From CAWBBA01 sp963729795 (GTDB lineage Bacteria; Desulfobacterota; Desulfomonilia; Desulfomonilales; Desulfomonilaceae), in assembly GCA_963729795.1 (NCBI GenBank), contig CAVSPC010000028.1, positions 1 through 64,000 of the forward strand: a stretch of 64,000 nt of DNA, given 5' to 3'. Positions 19,617 to 28,612 of this stretch are shown in pieces. Positions within the stretch are counted from its first letter, which is position 1. Each line of letters opens with the position of its first letter. The notes beneath the pieces are model-generated. The model did no database searches. It was not told the origin of the DNA and worked only from the letters and a program-made list of their open reading frames with translations. The position numbers and the translations under genes are program-made.

Positions 19617-19658
19617 AGCAGGAAACCATACGAGTTAGATTCCCGAAGGAGAAGAAAG

Positions 19659-20381
19659 ATGAAGGCTGATTCAGCTTATACGCAGTCCGGAAGCATTGTT
19701 GGAGCTCAGTTCGACAAGCGGGAGCAGCTGATCGAGGTTGCGGTTTTTCTATTTTTGATCGGACCGTCTCTGATTCTATCCTTTTTCCTGATCCACCAAG
19801 GCAATATCAGCTTCATGCTGACCGCAGTTGCGACGACTCTCCGCGACTTTTCCTTGCTCAGTCTGATTCTCTTCTTCTTGTGGCGTAATAGCGAGCCTAT
19901 TCTCCATATTGGCTGGACGCTGAGGGACGTTCAGCGGGAGATCCTTCTGGGTGTTGTGCTTTTCGTGCCAATGTTCCTCGGGGCCCAGAGCCTTGAGCAA
20001 ATTGTGAGAGCACTCGGCCTCTCCGCTCCGTCTACGCCGTTGCCGTCGCTTGAGCCGAGCAGAAGCACCTTGGAGATGGGGGTTGCCCTGGTCCTGGTGA
20101 CTGTCGTCGCAGTAACTGAAGAAAGCATTTTTCGCGGATATTTGATGCTGCGATTCAAGACCGTTTTCGGCACTTGGCTGTGGAGCGTGTTGCTTTCCGC
20201 GTTTATTTTTTCCCTTGGGCATGGTTACGAGGGTACGGCGGGCGTGGTCACCGTCGGCGTGATGGGGCTGGTCTTGAGTCTCGTATACATATGGCGCAAG
20301 AGCCTGGTTGCTCCGATCACCATGCATTTTCTTCAGGATTTTGTCAGCATCGTGCTTCTGCCGTTGCTAGTGGGAACATGA
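19659..20381 (+). CDS. CPBP family intramembrane glutamic endopeptidase (CAAX protease-like)
   Basis: 240-aa polytopic membrane protein. It has the three conserved CPBP/Abi motifs: EESIFRGYL near residue 153 (Glu-Glu and Arg), FSLGHGYEG (catalytic-site His) and MHFLQDF (His plus Asp). About six to seven hydrophobic helices are visible. Bacterial members cleave or process membrane proteins and peptides, but most have no known substrate. The gene starts 43 bp after the hybrid kinase stop, with AAGGAGAAGAAAG before the ATG, so it is probably co-transcribed with the kinase. Confidence 0.85.
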   Translation: MKADSAYTQSGSIVGAQFDKREQLIEVAVFLFLIGPSLILSFFLIHQGNISFMLTAVATTLRDFSLLSLILFFLWRNSEPILHIGWTLRDVQREILLGVVLFVPMFLGAQSLEQIVRALGLSAPSTPLPSLEPSRSTLEMGVALVLVTVVAVTEESIFRGYLMLRFKTVFGTWLWSVLLSAFIFSLGHGYEGTAGVVTVGVMGLVLSLVYIWRKSLVAPITMHFLQDFVSIVLLPLLVGT

Positions 20382-21375
20382 GTTGACAAGAAGCCTGCTC
20401 CTTTGCCGCTCGAACATTCACATTATTGGTTACTTGCCAGAACACGGTGAGTATCTTTGCGGTGCACCAAGTTGGTCAACTTGCAGGGGGTGTCCGGGAG
20501 TCAGACGTGTTTGCAAAAATAGTTGGGATGTCGAAAAAGTAAAGGTCCACCTGTCTCAAGGCCAATGTGGTGCCAAGGCTGGCCTAACAGAAGAATTCGC
20601 AAGATAATGGCGCCGACTTTACGGCTCCAGGATTTTCGCCTCAGAAGCTGTTATTTTGCATTCCCACTCCTGGTTTTCCCATTTTATTCGCCGATCTGTC
20701 GATCTCACCTCGACGGAACCGAAAAGAATGAAATCCGCTTCTTCCAAACACCGAGGATGGGACTTTCTGTTGTAACCATCTTATTTTACTGACTCGCCAC
20801 CGTGGCCACCGTTAGATCGCAAAGCGCATTTCTCTGCATCCTGCCAATAGAAACACACGGGGACGGGTACGCCGAATTATATCCGAGCCGGACACGTTCC
20901 GAAGTTTATTCTTCTGGCTGCTATGCCACTAGGTCTGACTTGCCCTGCCGATAAGCCATCAAAAATAACACTTCCATGTGCTCCCGCCCACATCTTCCCC
21001 TCTCCTCTGTATTTGAGGGTCCAGTGGGAAAATTTTTGAGGGATATCCTTTATTATTCTGATCAAAGAAGAAGAGGAAGTGTCTTGCCGGCGTCCTTACG
21101 CCTTGGAAATCCAGTAACCTCTAACTGATGACCGCATATACTCTTGGTAAATCAAACCCGGCAGGACCACACTTTAAGGATGGGATCGCCGCCGTGTAAG
21201 TCCTTGATTTCGTAGATGGCCGTTGACAGCATCAAGAAATACGAAAACGTCATTTCTGAAGGCCAGGATTGAAAGAACGGTTTTCTTGTGAGCTCCGAAA
21301 TGGCCTGATTACCGGTTCGGACGCCTGAAAAGAAAGCCGCAAATATAATAGATGCGGCGAGATGAGGGCAGGCAA
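20382..21375. other. Gene-free region
   Basis: About 1 kb in which I find no supportable gene, RNA or mobile element. The short frames present have no ribosome site or conserved motif. It leads into a run of decayed mobile-element-type genes. Confidence 0.4.
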
Positions 21376-21570
21376 TCACAAGGAACGAAGGCATTGCAGG
21401 AAGTTTTTCGCGGTGAGCGAGTCCAGTTCTTGCAGCGTCTTGACACCTTTGGAGTCGAGAACTTGCTGAAACTCCCCTTTCCCAACTCCTTTGACGAGCA
21501 TGAGCACCTCAATCTCAGCGAGTCCAATGCCCGAGATTCTTTCCTCAGGTATTTGATGGTGATCCGACAT
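21376..21570 (-). CDS. Small hypothetical protein (possible helix-hairpin-helix-like)
   Basis: 64 aa, beginning MSDHHQIPEERISGIG and ending FLQCLRSL. The composition is well balanced and the stretch IEVLMLVKGVGKGEFQQVL has a GVGKGE hairpin like that of DNA-binding HhH elements (resemblance only). A GGGGGG run 6 bp before ATG 21570 may serve as ribosome site. The decayed gene 21686-22141 is on the same strand. It could equally be the tail of a larger lost gene. Confidence 0.4.
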   Translation of the reverse strand: MSDHHQIPEERISGIGLAEIEVLMLVKGVGKGEFQQVLDSKGVKTLQELDSLTAKNFLQCLRSL

Positions 21571-21685
21571 GCGTTGCCCCCCATTGTTCCGATGGTTCAG
21601 AAGCTTTCGATTGAACGGAAAGCCGGGGCAACCCGAAGAAGTTCCATAGCACGTAGTCCAGCATCTGTGAGACTGACAGGCGAAG

Positions 21686-22141
21686 CTAACGACGCTTCAC
21701 GTGGAAGAGCTTTGCAAGCTCACAATCACAGGTACCTGCAAGCTTCTCCCACCGCCGGTCCGTCACTCGTTCGGGCTGCGGCGGCATCTCGGAATGCTGA
21801 GATGGCAGACGGCGTTCGAGGCTGTTCAACACTTCCTTGACCGCTGATTCGAAAAGTCCATCTTGCACCAGGAGCGAGATAACGGCGCGGGCCAAGTCGT
21901 GAATGTCAGTGACGGGAGGTTCAGAATGTTTCTCCGCTTCAGAAGGTTTTGAATGTTTTCCATAGCCTGCGGCTTCGTACTTCCTCATCTTCTTGCGGAG
22001 CTAGTTGTCCGAGTATGGCTCGCCTCGCCGGTTCCGATAGCCTTCCGCTGCGAGAATGGGGGCGATCTTTTTCCATTGGTGGCCATATTCTGTGACCAGC
22101 TCGGTGAGTCGGGTCATCAGGTCTTTGTCCGGTATAGACAT
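21686..22141 (-). pseudogene. Small mobile-element protein gene with in-frame amber codon
   Basis: A single reading frame from ATG 22141 (AAGGAGG 11 bp upstream) runs to 21686, interrupted by one TAG at 22003-22001 (codon 47). The part before reads MSIPDKDLMTRL..YGHQWKKIAPIL and ends RRGEPYSDN. After the stop it resumes LRKKMRKYEAAGYGKHS and goes on about 100 residues. The pattern W-x2-I-A-P-I-L...N-R-R-G-E-P-Y-S-D-N resembles small helix-turn-helix proteins of recombinase or plasmid loci. A similar segment (EGFKDSKGKPYTLTNL) occurs in the gene at 22943. A nonsense mutation is the simplest reading, because the neighbouring helicase remnant also carries stops. Confidence 0.6.
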
Positions 22142-22195
22142 GAGTGTCGTGTACCTCCTTTATTCGAGCGCAGTTCGGCACAGATCTTCAGCTTT

Positions 22196-22244
22196 GAACG
22201 TTCAAAACGTTCCGAATGACTGACCGGTCATGGTTCTGAACGTT
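22196..22244. promoter_or_regulatory. Operator-like cluster of palindromes
   Basis: Three copies of the palindrome AACGTT (22197-22202, 22206-22211, 22239-22244), the first within GAACGTTC, and the perfect 10-bp palindrome TGACCGGTCA (22221-22230) lie within 50 bp. They are 55-100 bp upstream of the start of the 22141 gene. Multiple closely spaced palindromes suggest a repressor or replication-initiator binding region. The bound protein is unknown. Confidence 0.4.
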
Positions 22245-22325
22245 GCGAAACTTTTGAACAGGATGAAAATATTGGGCGGGGATTCGATGCGGCTTGATTG
22301 ATGGCGTCAGGCTAGCGCCGGAACG

Positions 22326-22940
22326 TCAACGAGATCGTCCGGGAACATCCCGGAACGCTCTTCCAACAGCTCCAGTGACCAGGTCTGACGAAGAAAGAGA
22401 ATCACATTCGTTTGTTTCGGGGTCTGACGGGGCTGAATGAGCGAGCGCCACACACAAAGCACCTTCGTCCCTGGGAGATCTCTCCATGAATGATATTGAG
22501 GAGCCGGTTCTCTTTTGAGAGATCCGATCCGAGGCCAAGTGAGCAGGGTCTACGATTATGTTTCCATTAGCAGGATCGACAACGGGTTCATTGTGAAAAT
22601 GCCTGTCCGGATAACAGAGCAAGGTATTGAGATACGTGCCGAGTAGGCGTCGAGCCTCTCTGGCAAGGAGTTGCTTCATCTTGGAGGCTATCCTGTGCTC
22701 CAGGTCCTTTTAGGCAGCGGCCAGCTCTTCTTACATCGCAACCGGAACAATTTCCTTCCTCAGCTCCGGGAGATCCACGGCAATGTCCTGCAGGTGGAGG
22801 AATACCGTGGAGCTCATCAGGTGGTTCGAGAAGACGGCAGGGCTCACGCCGGGCTTCTCCCGCGTGACCGTGGTACCTGTTTTCCCTTTGGAGCAGAAGT
22901 TGTCGTCGCCGGGGTAGTATTTCGTGATCCCAGAGAGCAA
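22326..22940 (-). pseudogene. C-terminal remnant of a large mobile-element helicase-like protein
   Basis: Read on the minus strand from about 22940, the frame gives LLSGITKYYPGDDNF, then PGVSPAVFSNHLMSSTVFLH and LPELRKEIVPVAM. A TAA follows, then EELAAA, a second TAA, then KDLEHRIASKMKQLL and GTYLNTLLCYPDRHFHNEPV. Further on, another frame continues ENRLLNIIHGEISQGRRCF. The wording resembles the central/C-terminal region of very large SNF2-like helicases of plasmids and integrative elements (from memory, moderate confidence). Two in-frame stops and at least one frameshift show it is dead. It is evidence that the 9.7-23.7 kb segment once held a conjugative or phage-like module. Confidence 0.55.
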
Positions 22941-22942
22941 TT

Positions 22943-23569
22943 GTGTGCGCCTTTGCCCTGAAGGGAGAAGATGAGACCTGGGCGGAAGTTGTGGAAGCCC
23001 TGGAGCGCGAAGGATTCAAGGACAGCAAAGGCAAGCCGTACACTCTCACAAATCTCCATTCTTGGCATTCGAGGCTAAAGGGGAAGGCCCCCGGTAAGGA
23101 TGCACCGCCGATGACCGCCGGCAGTGATATAGTTGACAATGTTGACGCGGAATCTGAAATAGGAAGGCCGGAAAACCTTACCCGAGAGGAAGTGACCACC
23201 ATGTCCGGGGAGTTGGAAACGCGATTAAGAGAATTGATCGAAACTAAACTAAGGGCCGTTAGACCTGACCTTGATGTCTCGGCCGCGTTTCCCAACGTAA
23301 AGGAGCCGCCGTTACCCCCGAAGGATGGAAAAAAATTCAGAGGGACTAAGGCGGATATCCGTGTCCGAGTAGATGAGAACCTTGGGAAGCTTTTCGAGGC
23401 CGACGTTAATCGGCGGTTCGGGGGGAGTGCATCCCGCGCTATGGATGCGATTCTCTGGAATTTCTATGGCAAACCCTCTCTGAGTTTTGAGACATCAAAA
23501 GCGTCCGACAAAGAATCCGATGCCTGGTCCGTTCTGCATGGCACCCCGGAAGGCTCTTATGACGATTGA
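22943..23569 (+). CDS. Hypothetical protein with ribbon-helix-helix-like C-terminus
   Basis: About 208 aa from GTG 22943; a stop at 22925 limits the start. The N-terminal part has WAEVVEALEREGFKDSKGKP, similar in shape to the 21686-22141 gene. A Pro/Lys-rich linker follows. Near the C-terminus, ADIRVRVDENLGKLFEADVN then RRFGGSASRAMDAILWNFYG looks like a ribbon-helix-helix DNA-binding domain (beta strand, two helices). The ribosome site is weak (AGAGAG). Its left edge abuts the helicase remnant on the other strand. It is probably a regulatory protein of the decayed mobile module. Confidence 0.5.
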   Translation: MCAFALKGEDETWAEVVEALEREGFKDSKGKPYTLTNLHSWHSRLKGKAPGKDAPPMTAGSDIVDNVDAESEIGRPENLTREEVTTMSGELETRLRELIETKLRAVRPDLDVSAAFPNVKEPPLPPKDGKKFRGTKADIRVRVDENLGKLFEADVNRRFGGSASRAMDAILWNFYGKPSLSFETSKASDKESDAWSVLHGTPEGSYDD

Positions 23570-23635
23570 CCGCTCCCCTATGCCCCTCCTAAAAATACCA
23601 TTTCCTGCACTCAGGTCATCTCTGAGTTATCTCTC

Positions 23636-23667
23636 AAAAAAATAGGCTAGCCTGAGTTTGGCTAACC
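23636..23667 (-). terminator. Rho-independent terminator beside tRNA-Lys repeat (site 2)
   Basis: On the minus strand GGTTAGCC and GGCTAGCC form an 8-bp stem with a 7-nt loop, followed by a T-rich run (TATTTTTTT). It lies 13 bp beyond the CCA end of the repeat. The tRNA at 51.4 kb has a terminator in the same relative place. Confidence 0.65.
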
Positions 23668-23679
23668 TCTTGTTTTCTT

Positions 23680-23726
23680 TGGTGGGCCGTCGGGGGCTCG
23701 AACCCCAAACCTACTGATTAAGAGTC
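23680..23726 (-). other. att-like site: exact tRNA-Lys 3'-end repeat (site 2)
   Basis: All 47 bp are identical to the 3' part of the intact tRNA-Lys gene at 51383-51458, and the match stops in the anticodon stem. It forms a direct repeat with that gene, bounding a 27.7-kb segment whose integrase lies next to the intact tRNA. This is the classic layout of an integrated element. Confidence 0.85.
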
Positions 23727-24343
23727 CCTAAAACAAGACATAAAAAATAACAATAACGAGCACTTCCCATTTGACACCCGTTTCCTTGTGTCACCACAAA
23801 TCAGGACGTTACACCACCGAAAGGTGCAAATCTGGTGCAAAAGTATTTTCTCAAAGTATGAAGGCAACCTCACTTTATAAAATCATCGTAACTCACCCCA
23901 TCGAAAGCTGCGATCTCGTGCTCTGCCGCGAGAGGGCGACCTCAGCAAAGTAATATCGACAACATATCCATATTCCAACTCACCGTTTTGCCCAAACGCC
24001 TGCTGTATAGGCCGGTTGAAAAGTGCGGAGGGTGTATGAAGACCTTATCGCGGAGTGATTAGCAAGACTTGTTCGTGTCAAATGCGGTGCAAGCTGAATT
24101 CCTTGTTTCCGTCCCGGCTCAGATGAACAATTCGTATCTGACTTAATCTCCCGCTAGTGCGGCAATGACTGTCCATGGGACCCCATTCAATCTGCCTGAA
24201 AATGGCTTACCGTTGATTCTGCGAAGCCTTAGCGGTAATTGTAGTCAACCCTTGCATCCCTTTTTAGGTCTTGCTACATTTGCGCCATCTGACCGGATAG
24301 ATTTCCGCAATTGGCGAGCCGGAATTAGCGAGAGGAGGACGCT
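23727..24343. other. Left arm of the 27.7-kb island, no gene
   Basis: The first 100 bp resemble the sequence after site 1 (CTAAAAC, ACAATAA, GAGCACTTCC, TTTGACACCCG, CCTTGTGTCAC in order). GGTGCAAATCTGGTGCAAAA at 23822-23841 is a direct repeat of an integrase-arm type. A stretch near 24195-24240 weakly matches the dispersed repeat at 29780-30005. No gene is supported. Confidence 0.45.
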
Positions 24344-24745
24344 ATGAGAAAACTTAGTTGTTTGCTGATTCTTATGTTAGCAATGGCCCTGCCTGCTTTC
24401 AGCCTTGGAGCAGAAGCACAGGATAAGCAGGGAACGGCAATAACAAAAAAGCAGCTCCTCCAATCCGTCATTGAGTTTAAAAACCAGACGAGGAAAAAAT
24501 ACGACCAGTTCAAAAAGCAGCTTATGGATAAAGGGAAACAGGAGCTTCAGGAACTTAAGGACAAGTACAAAGCGGCTAAACCCGAAGACAAACCGAATCT
24601 GAAAAAAGAGTTTGAGGAAAAGAAAGCTGCCCTGAAAGCGCAAACGAAGAAAGAATTGGCAGAAAAGAAAAACCAATTGAAATTGGATCTGAAGCAGTTT
24701 CTACAGCAGAAGAAAATGGAAATTCAGGAGAAAATGAAAAAGTAG
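24344..24745 (+). CDS. Secreted Lys/Glu-rich coiled-coil protein
   Basis: 133 aa. Signal peptide MRKLSCLLILMLAMALPAFS with likely cleavage near SLGAEA. The rest is almost entirely charged helix: repeated Lys/Glu/Gln with a few Leu (KKQLLQSVIEFKNQTRKKYD, KELAEKKNQLKLDLKQFLQQ), predicting a long coiled coil or single alpha helix. There are no cysteines after the signal and no lipobox. GAGGAGGAC lies just before ATG 24344. It could be a periplasmic spacer, chaperone-like or metal/acid-stress protein. No family is recognised. Confidence 0.75.
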   Translation: MRKLSCLLILMLAMALPAFSLGAEAQDKQGTAITKKQLLQSVIEFKNQTRKKYDQFKKQLMDKGKQELQELKDKYKAAKPEDKPNLKKEFEEKKAALKAQTKKELAEKKNQLKLDLKQFLQQKKMEIQEKMKK

Positions 24746-24949
24746 TTGAATGAGAAATAGGATCTAATCAATACTCCATTTTACTGGACTTACCTCCGGC
24801 GAGATGAATATACCAAAAACATAGGGAGTACAAGGACTTATTTCATGCACGACATCACGCGGTCACATGCCGTCCGAGGTTTCGCAACCGCCTCTACTGA
24901 TTTTCGTCAAGTCATACCCGAAAAGAAATTGCGACGCCCGCTTGATTAT

Positions 24950-25690
24950 CTACATAAATGTCACCTTGCCGGTATGAACGTCGTAAATAGCGCCCGCCAG
25001 TCCGATTTTGCCTTTGTCGACCATGTCCCGCAAAATAGGGCTGCGTTCTCGGATGCGCTCAACGGTCAGTACCACGTTCTTATTGGTTACAGCCTTGACA
25101 AAAGCATCGTTGGCCGAGGTTCTGTTGGATTCGTATCCGGACACAGCGGCCACGGCAGGCTTGATGTTGGCCAGCGTGTGGGTCAGGTTGCCCATGACGA
25201 TATCGTCGCAGGCCCCTTTTACAGCGCCGCATTCCGTGTGACCTAAAACGACAATCAACTTGGCACCGGCTGCCGTGCAGGCAAACTCCAAGCTGCCCAG
25301 GATATCGTCATTGACAAAATTTCCCGCAACACGCGCATTGAAGATGTCTCCGATACCCTGGTCGAAGATCAATTGGCCCGACTCACGTGAGTCAATACAG
25401 CTGACAAGGGCGGCAAAAGGGAACTGGCCGCCGGCGGTCTCTTTGACCTGTCGCATAAGGTCGCGTTTTATCATGTTCCCCTGGACGAATCGGTTGTTCC
25501 CTTCTTTGAGCATTTGCAGCGCCTTATGAGGGGTAATAGCGGCCTGGGTTTGCTTGGTCTGCGTTATGGCTGATTCATCTGCAAATGCACGGATAGCTGA
25601 AGAGGCGACACTTGAACCAGCAGCGACTGCGAGAATCGAGCCGCCGGCCTTTTTCAGGAAATTTCTGCGGTCTGTATCAGACAAGCTCAT
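24950..25690 (-). CDS. Tat-exported beta-class carbonic anhydrase
   Basis: Interconverts CO2 and bicarbonate, here outside the cytoplasm. The N-terminus DRRNFLKKAGGSILAVAAG is a twin-arginine signal; the mature part begins near Ala37. Zinc ligands are Cys98 and Asp100 in SCIDSRE, His151 and Cys154 in LGHTECGAVKGA; VAGNFVNDDILGSLEFA is the family core. Total 246 aa, so the mature enzyme has normal length. ATG 25690 is the only start giving the Tat signal, preceded by AGAAAGGACGAAAC. It stands alone on its strand. Extracellular carbonic anhydrases in anaerobes may assist CO2 use or pH control (inference). Confidence 0.92.
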   Translation of the reverse strand: MSLSDTDRRNFLKKAGGSILAVAAGSSVASSAIRAFADESAITQTKQTQAAITPHKALQMLKEGNNRFVQGNMIKRDLMRQVKETAGGQFPFAALVSCIDSRESGQLIFDQGIGDIFNARVAGNFVNDDILGSLEFACTAAGAKLIVVLGHTECGAVKGACDDIVMGNLTHTLANIKPAVAAVSGYESNRTSANDAFVKAVTNKNVVLTVERIRERSPILRDMVDKGKIGLAGAIYDVHTGKVTFM

Positions 25691-25929
25691 TGTTTCGTCC
25701 TTTCTGTTAGGAATTATTCCTCAGATCTCCTCAATCCCGAGTGTTTTGCAGCGTAGACCGCACGATAGCATTGGTGCCTCGAATTGCCACAGCGACGAGT
25801 CTCCGAAAATGGGGCAGTATGACGATTCCCTCCTTTCCGCAAGCTGGAATTATGCGGCGGTCTTGCGATTTCGGGGACGTTTGCCCAGGAATCCGGTCTG
25901 GGCAGTGTCCACCTGAGTCAGATGAAGCC

Positions 25930-26090
25930 CCAGGATGGTCCCCCACAAGACCGGGTAGAGGCAAGACTATCGTCATGTTGCTAAAAAGCCTCTTTTGTCA
26001 TTTTTTTTGAGCGTACCTTACCGCACGCCCGCCGGTCAATCAGAATCTTAGTGCCGCGGCAAGTGGGAATAGGGTCGTGTTCTCGCTTAA
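25930..26090. repeat. Diverged dispersed repeat, copy A left part
   Basis: This stretch, followed after the IS by 28000-28115, aligns with 29780-30005. Shared words in order are GTCATG, AAAAAGCCT, CCGGTCAATCA, CAATCTT/GAATCTT and GTCGTGTT-TCGCTTA. The IS1634 copy interrupts it exactly at CTTAA. Confidence 0.6.
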
Positions 26091-27999
26091 CTCATCTTCG
26101 ACAGTGCTCCATTTTGGGGCACTGAATAAGTGGCTGTAATTATTAGGTGCAACTTTTCTGTAGATCTGTAACTTCCTGTAATCACGAGGAGTGGTTTTTG
26201 ATGACATTTTGGAATGTAGTGCCTATAATGATGAAACTAAGATGCGATTCTGCTTGACATGATGAGTTAGTTGATGCGATTTCAATAGTATGTTCATTCG
26301 CAGAAAACGTAGTGTACAGAAAAGCGGGGAATATGAGACCTCCAGAATCGTCGAATCGATCAGAGACGGTGATAAGGTCCGCCAGAAGGTTATCGGTACG
26401 CTGGGCAGAACAGACAAGGTTCTGGCTTCGGGAAAGATCGGTGCACTCATTCGGAGTCTTGCTCAATTTGCACACCATCTCAAAGTTGTAGAGGCATCGC
26501 GCACCCCGGATATGCAGGCCCTCTCCTCGCGGGAGTGGGGACCGGCACTGGTCTTCGGCAGTCTCTGGGGCAAGCAGGGTATGCCGGATCTCATCAGGGG
26601 TTTGTCCGAGTCCCGCAGGTTCGAGTTTGATGTGGAGAGAGCCTCGTTCGCCATGGCCCTGCAGAGGCTGTGTCGACCAGGATCAGACCTTGCGGGATCG
26701 CAATGGATCTCGGGCGTCGAATGCCCCGGCTTTGACAAGCTGGAACTCCAACACTTCTACCGCACCGCCTCGTTCTTGGCTCAGGTCAGAGACGAGCTGG
26801 AAGTGGAGCTCTCCTGGCGCGACCGTGATCTGTTCAGCCTTGAGTTGGATCTCATCTTCATCGATACCACCAGCCTCTACGTGTACACGGACATGGAAAC
26901 CGATCTGCGCAAACGGGGATACTCCCGAGACAGGCGACCGGATCTGCCGCAGTTCGTGCTCTGTGTGGTGGTCAACCGCCACGGTTGGCCTGTTGCCTGG
27001 GACATCTTCCCCGGCAATACTGCCGACGTCCGCGCTCTGGAGATGATGGTGAGAAGGCTTCGCAAGCGCCTGCAGATAAACAGTGTTGTGCTCGTGGGAG
27101 ACCGAGGGATGATCTCGGCTGACACCATTGAGCTTTTGACCGGCGACAAGGAAGCGCCGTTTGACTACGTGCTCGGTTGTCGCATGCGCAAACAAAAAGA
27201 GGTGAACGGCGAGGTTCTCGCCCGTGCAGGTCGGTACCAGAAGGTCAACGACAACCTGGAAGTCAAAGAGGTCCTCGTGGGCGAGAAGCGCTATGTCGTG
27301 TGTCGCAATCCCGTGGAAGCCAGAAAGGACAAGGCCGCACGGGAGGCGGTCCTGGAAAAGCTCCAGCGCGTGATCTCCGAGAAGGGACCAAAAGCGGTGA
27401 TCGGCAACCGGGGGTACGCTCGGTTCGTGCACATCGCCAAGGGGAGCGTAACCATCAACCAGGAGGCCGTGGAAGCGGACGCACGGCTGGATGGCAAGTT
27501 TGTCCTTACCACCAACACGCACATGCCGGCGTGTGACGTTGCCATGACCTACAAGAGCCTCTGGAGGGTGGAACGTACCTTTTGGGAACAGAAGACAACC
27601 CTTGAGGTGCGGCCCATCTATCATCAGCGCGACGACACCTCTATCGGCCACATCGTTGCCAGTTTCCTCGCGCTTCGCCTGGAAGTGGATCTGCAGCGAC
27701 GTTTGGATGACAAAGGGGTCTCAATCTCATGGCCTGATCTTATGCGAGATCTGGGCCGCGTCCAGTCGGTCGAGGTCGAACTCGAAGGGAATCGCTACCA
27801 GCTCCGCACCACCATGCAAGGCGCAAGCCTCCACGCGTTCCAGGCCGCAGGAGTACGGCCGCCTTCCTCCATCACCCAGCTCTCTTCCAACTCCTGATCC
27901 CTTCAATTCGCAGACACTAATGTAGTGCCAAGGAACGCCCGCAGCTATTGTATCATATTTATATCCCTAACTTTATTTTTTAAAACTGTCGAAGATGAG
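26091..27999 (+). mobile_element. IS1634-family insertion sequence, copy A (1909 bp)
   Basis: The terminal repeats begin CTCATCTTCGACAGT and end ACTGTCGAAGATGAG. The 5-bp target duplication CTTAA is intact on both sides (26086-26090 and 28000-28004). One transposase gene fills the element. It is nearly identical to copy B at 45407-47315, including length. Confidence 0.95.
26290..27897 (+). CDS. IS1634-family DDE transposase, copy A
   Basis: 535 aa. The N-terminus has the family pattern VESIRDGDKVRQKVIGTLGR. Candidate catalytic Asp are in FIDTTSLYVY and VLVGDRGMIS; the C-terminal Glu lies in RVERTFWEQKTTLEVRPIYH, followed by GHIVASFLALRLE. It differs from copy B at residues 16-18, where two compensating single-base indels 12 nt apart change EYLQI into ETSRI without losing frame. 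One or two other substitutions are seen. The element has intact ends and duplication, so it may be active. Confidence 0.94.
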   Translation: MFIRRKRSVQKSGEYETSRIVESIRDGDKVRQKVIGTLGRTDKVLASGKIGALIRSLAQFAHHLKVVEASRTPDMQALSSREWGPALVFGSLWGKQGMPDLIRGLSESRRFEFDVERASFAMALQRLCRPGSDLAGSQWISGVECPGFDKLELQHFYRTASFLAQVRDELEVELSWRDRDLFSLELDLIFIDTTSLYVYTDMETDLRKRGYSRDRRPDLPQFVLCVVVNRHGWPVAWDIFPGNTADVRALEMMVRRLRKRLQINSVVLVGDRGMISADTIELLTGDKEAPFDYVLGCRMRKQKEVNGEVLARAGRYQKVNDNLEVKEVLVGEKRYVVCRNPVEARKDKAAREAVLEKLQRVISEKGPKAVIGNRGYARFVHIAKGSVTINQEAVEADARLDGKFVLTTNTHMPACDVAMTYKSLWRVERTFWEQKTTLEVRPIYHQRDDTSIGHIVASFLALRLEVDLQRRLDDKGVSISWPDLMRDLGRVQSVEVELEGNRYQLRTTMQGASLHAFQAAGVRPPSSITQLSSNS

Positions 28000-28300
28000 C
28001 TTAACCACGCGCGTGTACAGTTCGGCTCCCTTTCCGCGCACCTAAACCCCCCCTACCTCGCTCTGCAAATCGCCCAGAATTGATCCTGTGGAGGCTTGGG
28101 GGCTCTTTGATGGGGACTACTTAAGATAAGGGCCATTGATCGCCTAACCCTATGACATCTTGACTGGAAAAGCTAGAAAACATGACCTCCGAAGAGGAGT
28201 TTTTCGGGCGCAGAGCACTAGGAATCTATGCTCCAACGGGTATGGAATTTTGATCTTCACTCTTAGAGGGGAAGACGGTCCTTACGTTCCGGCCGGCAAT
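28000..28300. repeat. Dispersed repeat, copy A right part, and gene-free gap
   Basis: 28000-28115 continues the repeat cut by the IS; ACCTCGCTCTGCAAATCGCC then AGAATTGATCCTGTGGAGGC match 29950-30000 closely. The rest to 28300 has no supportable gene. Confidence 0.55.
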
Positions 28301-28612
28301 TCAGGTATATTTTCTGACCGCTTCATCTATAGAAGGTGCAGCCTTCATTAGATCCTCGGGTGCCATTACGGGATGCATCTCGATACTGGCATCTAACGCA
28401 AGCATCCAAGGTTCAGTTATTTTCGGAATTTCGGAACTATCCTGCATGTGGAAGAAGATAAAAGCCGTTCTCTCACCTTTCTCATCCAGAAAATAGGCTG
28501 CTTCAGGCTTCAAATCCTTGAGGATTGACTCGATAACTTTAGCCAAGCGACCTTCTTTTGCTGCTTTGTTTCCGGCTTCAACCGGAATTGAAGCTTTAAG
28601 CAAAAATCTCAT
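28301..28612 (-). CDS. Conserved-looking hypothetical protein
   Basis: 103 aa beginning MRFLLKASIPVEAGNKAAKE. The composition is that of a small soluble alpha/beta protein: FLLKASIPVE strand, helix AAKEGRLAKVIESILKDLKP, then AAYFLDEKGERTAFIFFHMQ. This ferredoxin-like alternation recalls the dimeric barrel/DUF3303-type proteins, but I cannot name a family. AAGGAGG lies 7 bp before ATG 28612 and only 1 bp before ATG 28618, which decides the start. No partner gene is adjacent. Confidence 0.7.
   Translation of the reverse strand: MRFLLKASIPVEAGNKAAKEGRLAKVIESILKDLKPEAAYFLDEKGERTAFIFFHMQDSSEIPKITEPWMLALDASIEMHPVMAPEDLMKAAPSIDEAVRKYT

Noticed and set aside
22001..22003. TAG as pyrrolysine or readthrough codon
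   Set aside because: The neighbouring remnant has TAA stops and frameshifts, and no pyrrolysine genes are in the window; simple decay is more likely.
23771..23953. 60-aa frame after att site 2 (HHKSGRYTTERCKSGAK) as an integrase remnant
   Set aside because: The likeness to integrase text is short and could come from the arm repeats; kept only as a note on the arm sites.
26683..27651. 322-aa minus-strand frame inside IS1634 (and its twin at 45999-46967)
   Set aside because: It is the shadow of the transposase gene on the opposite strand.
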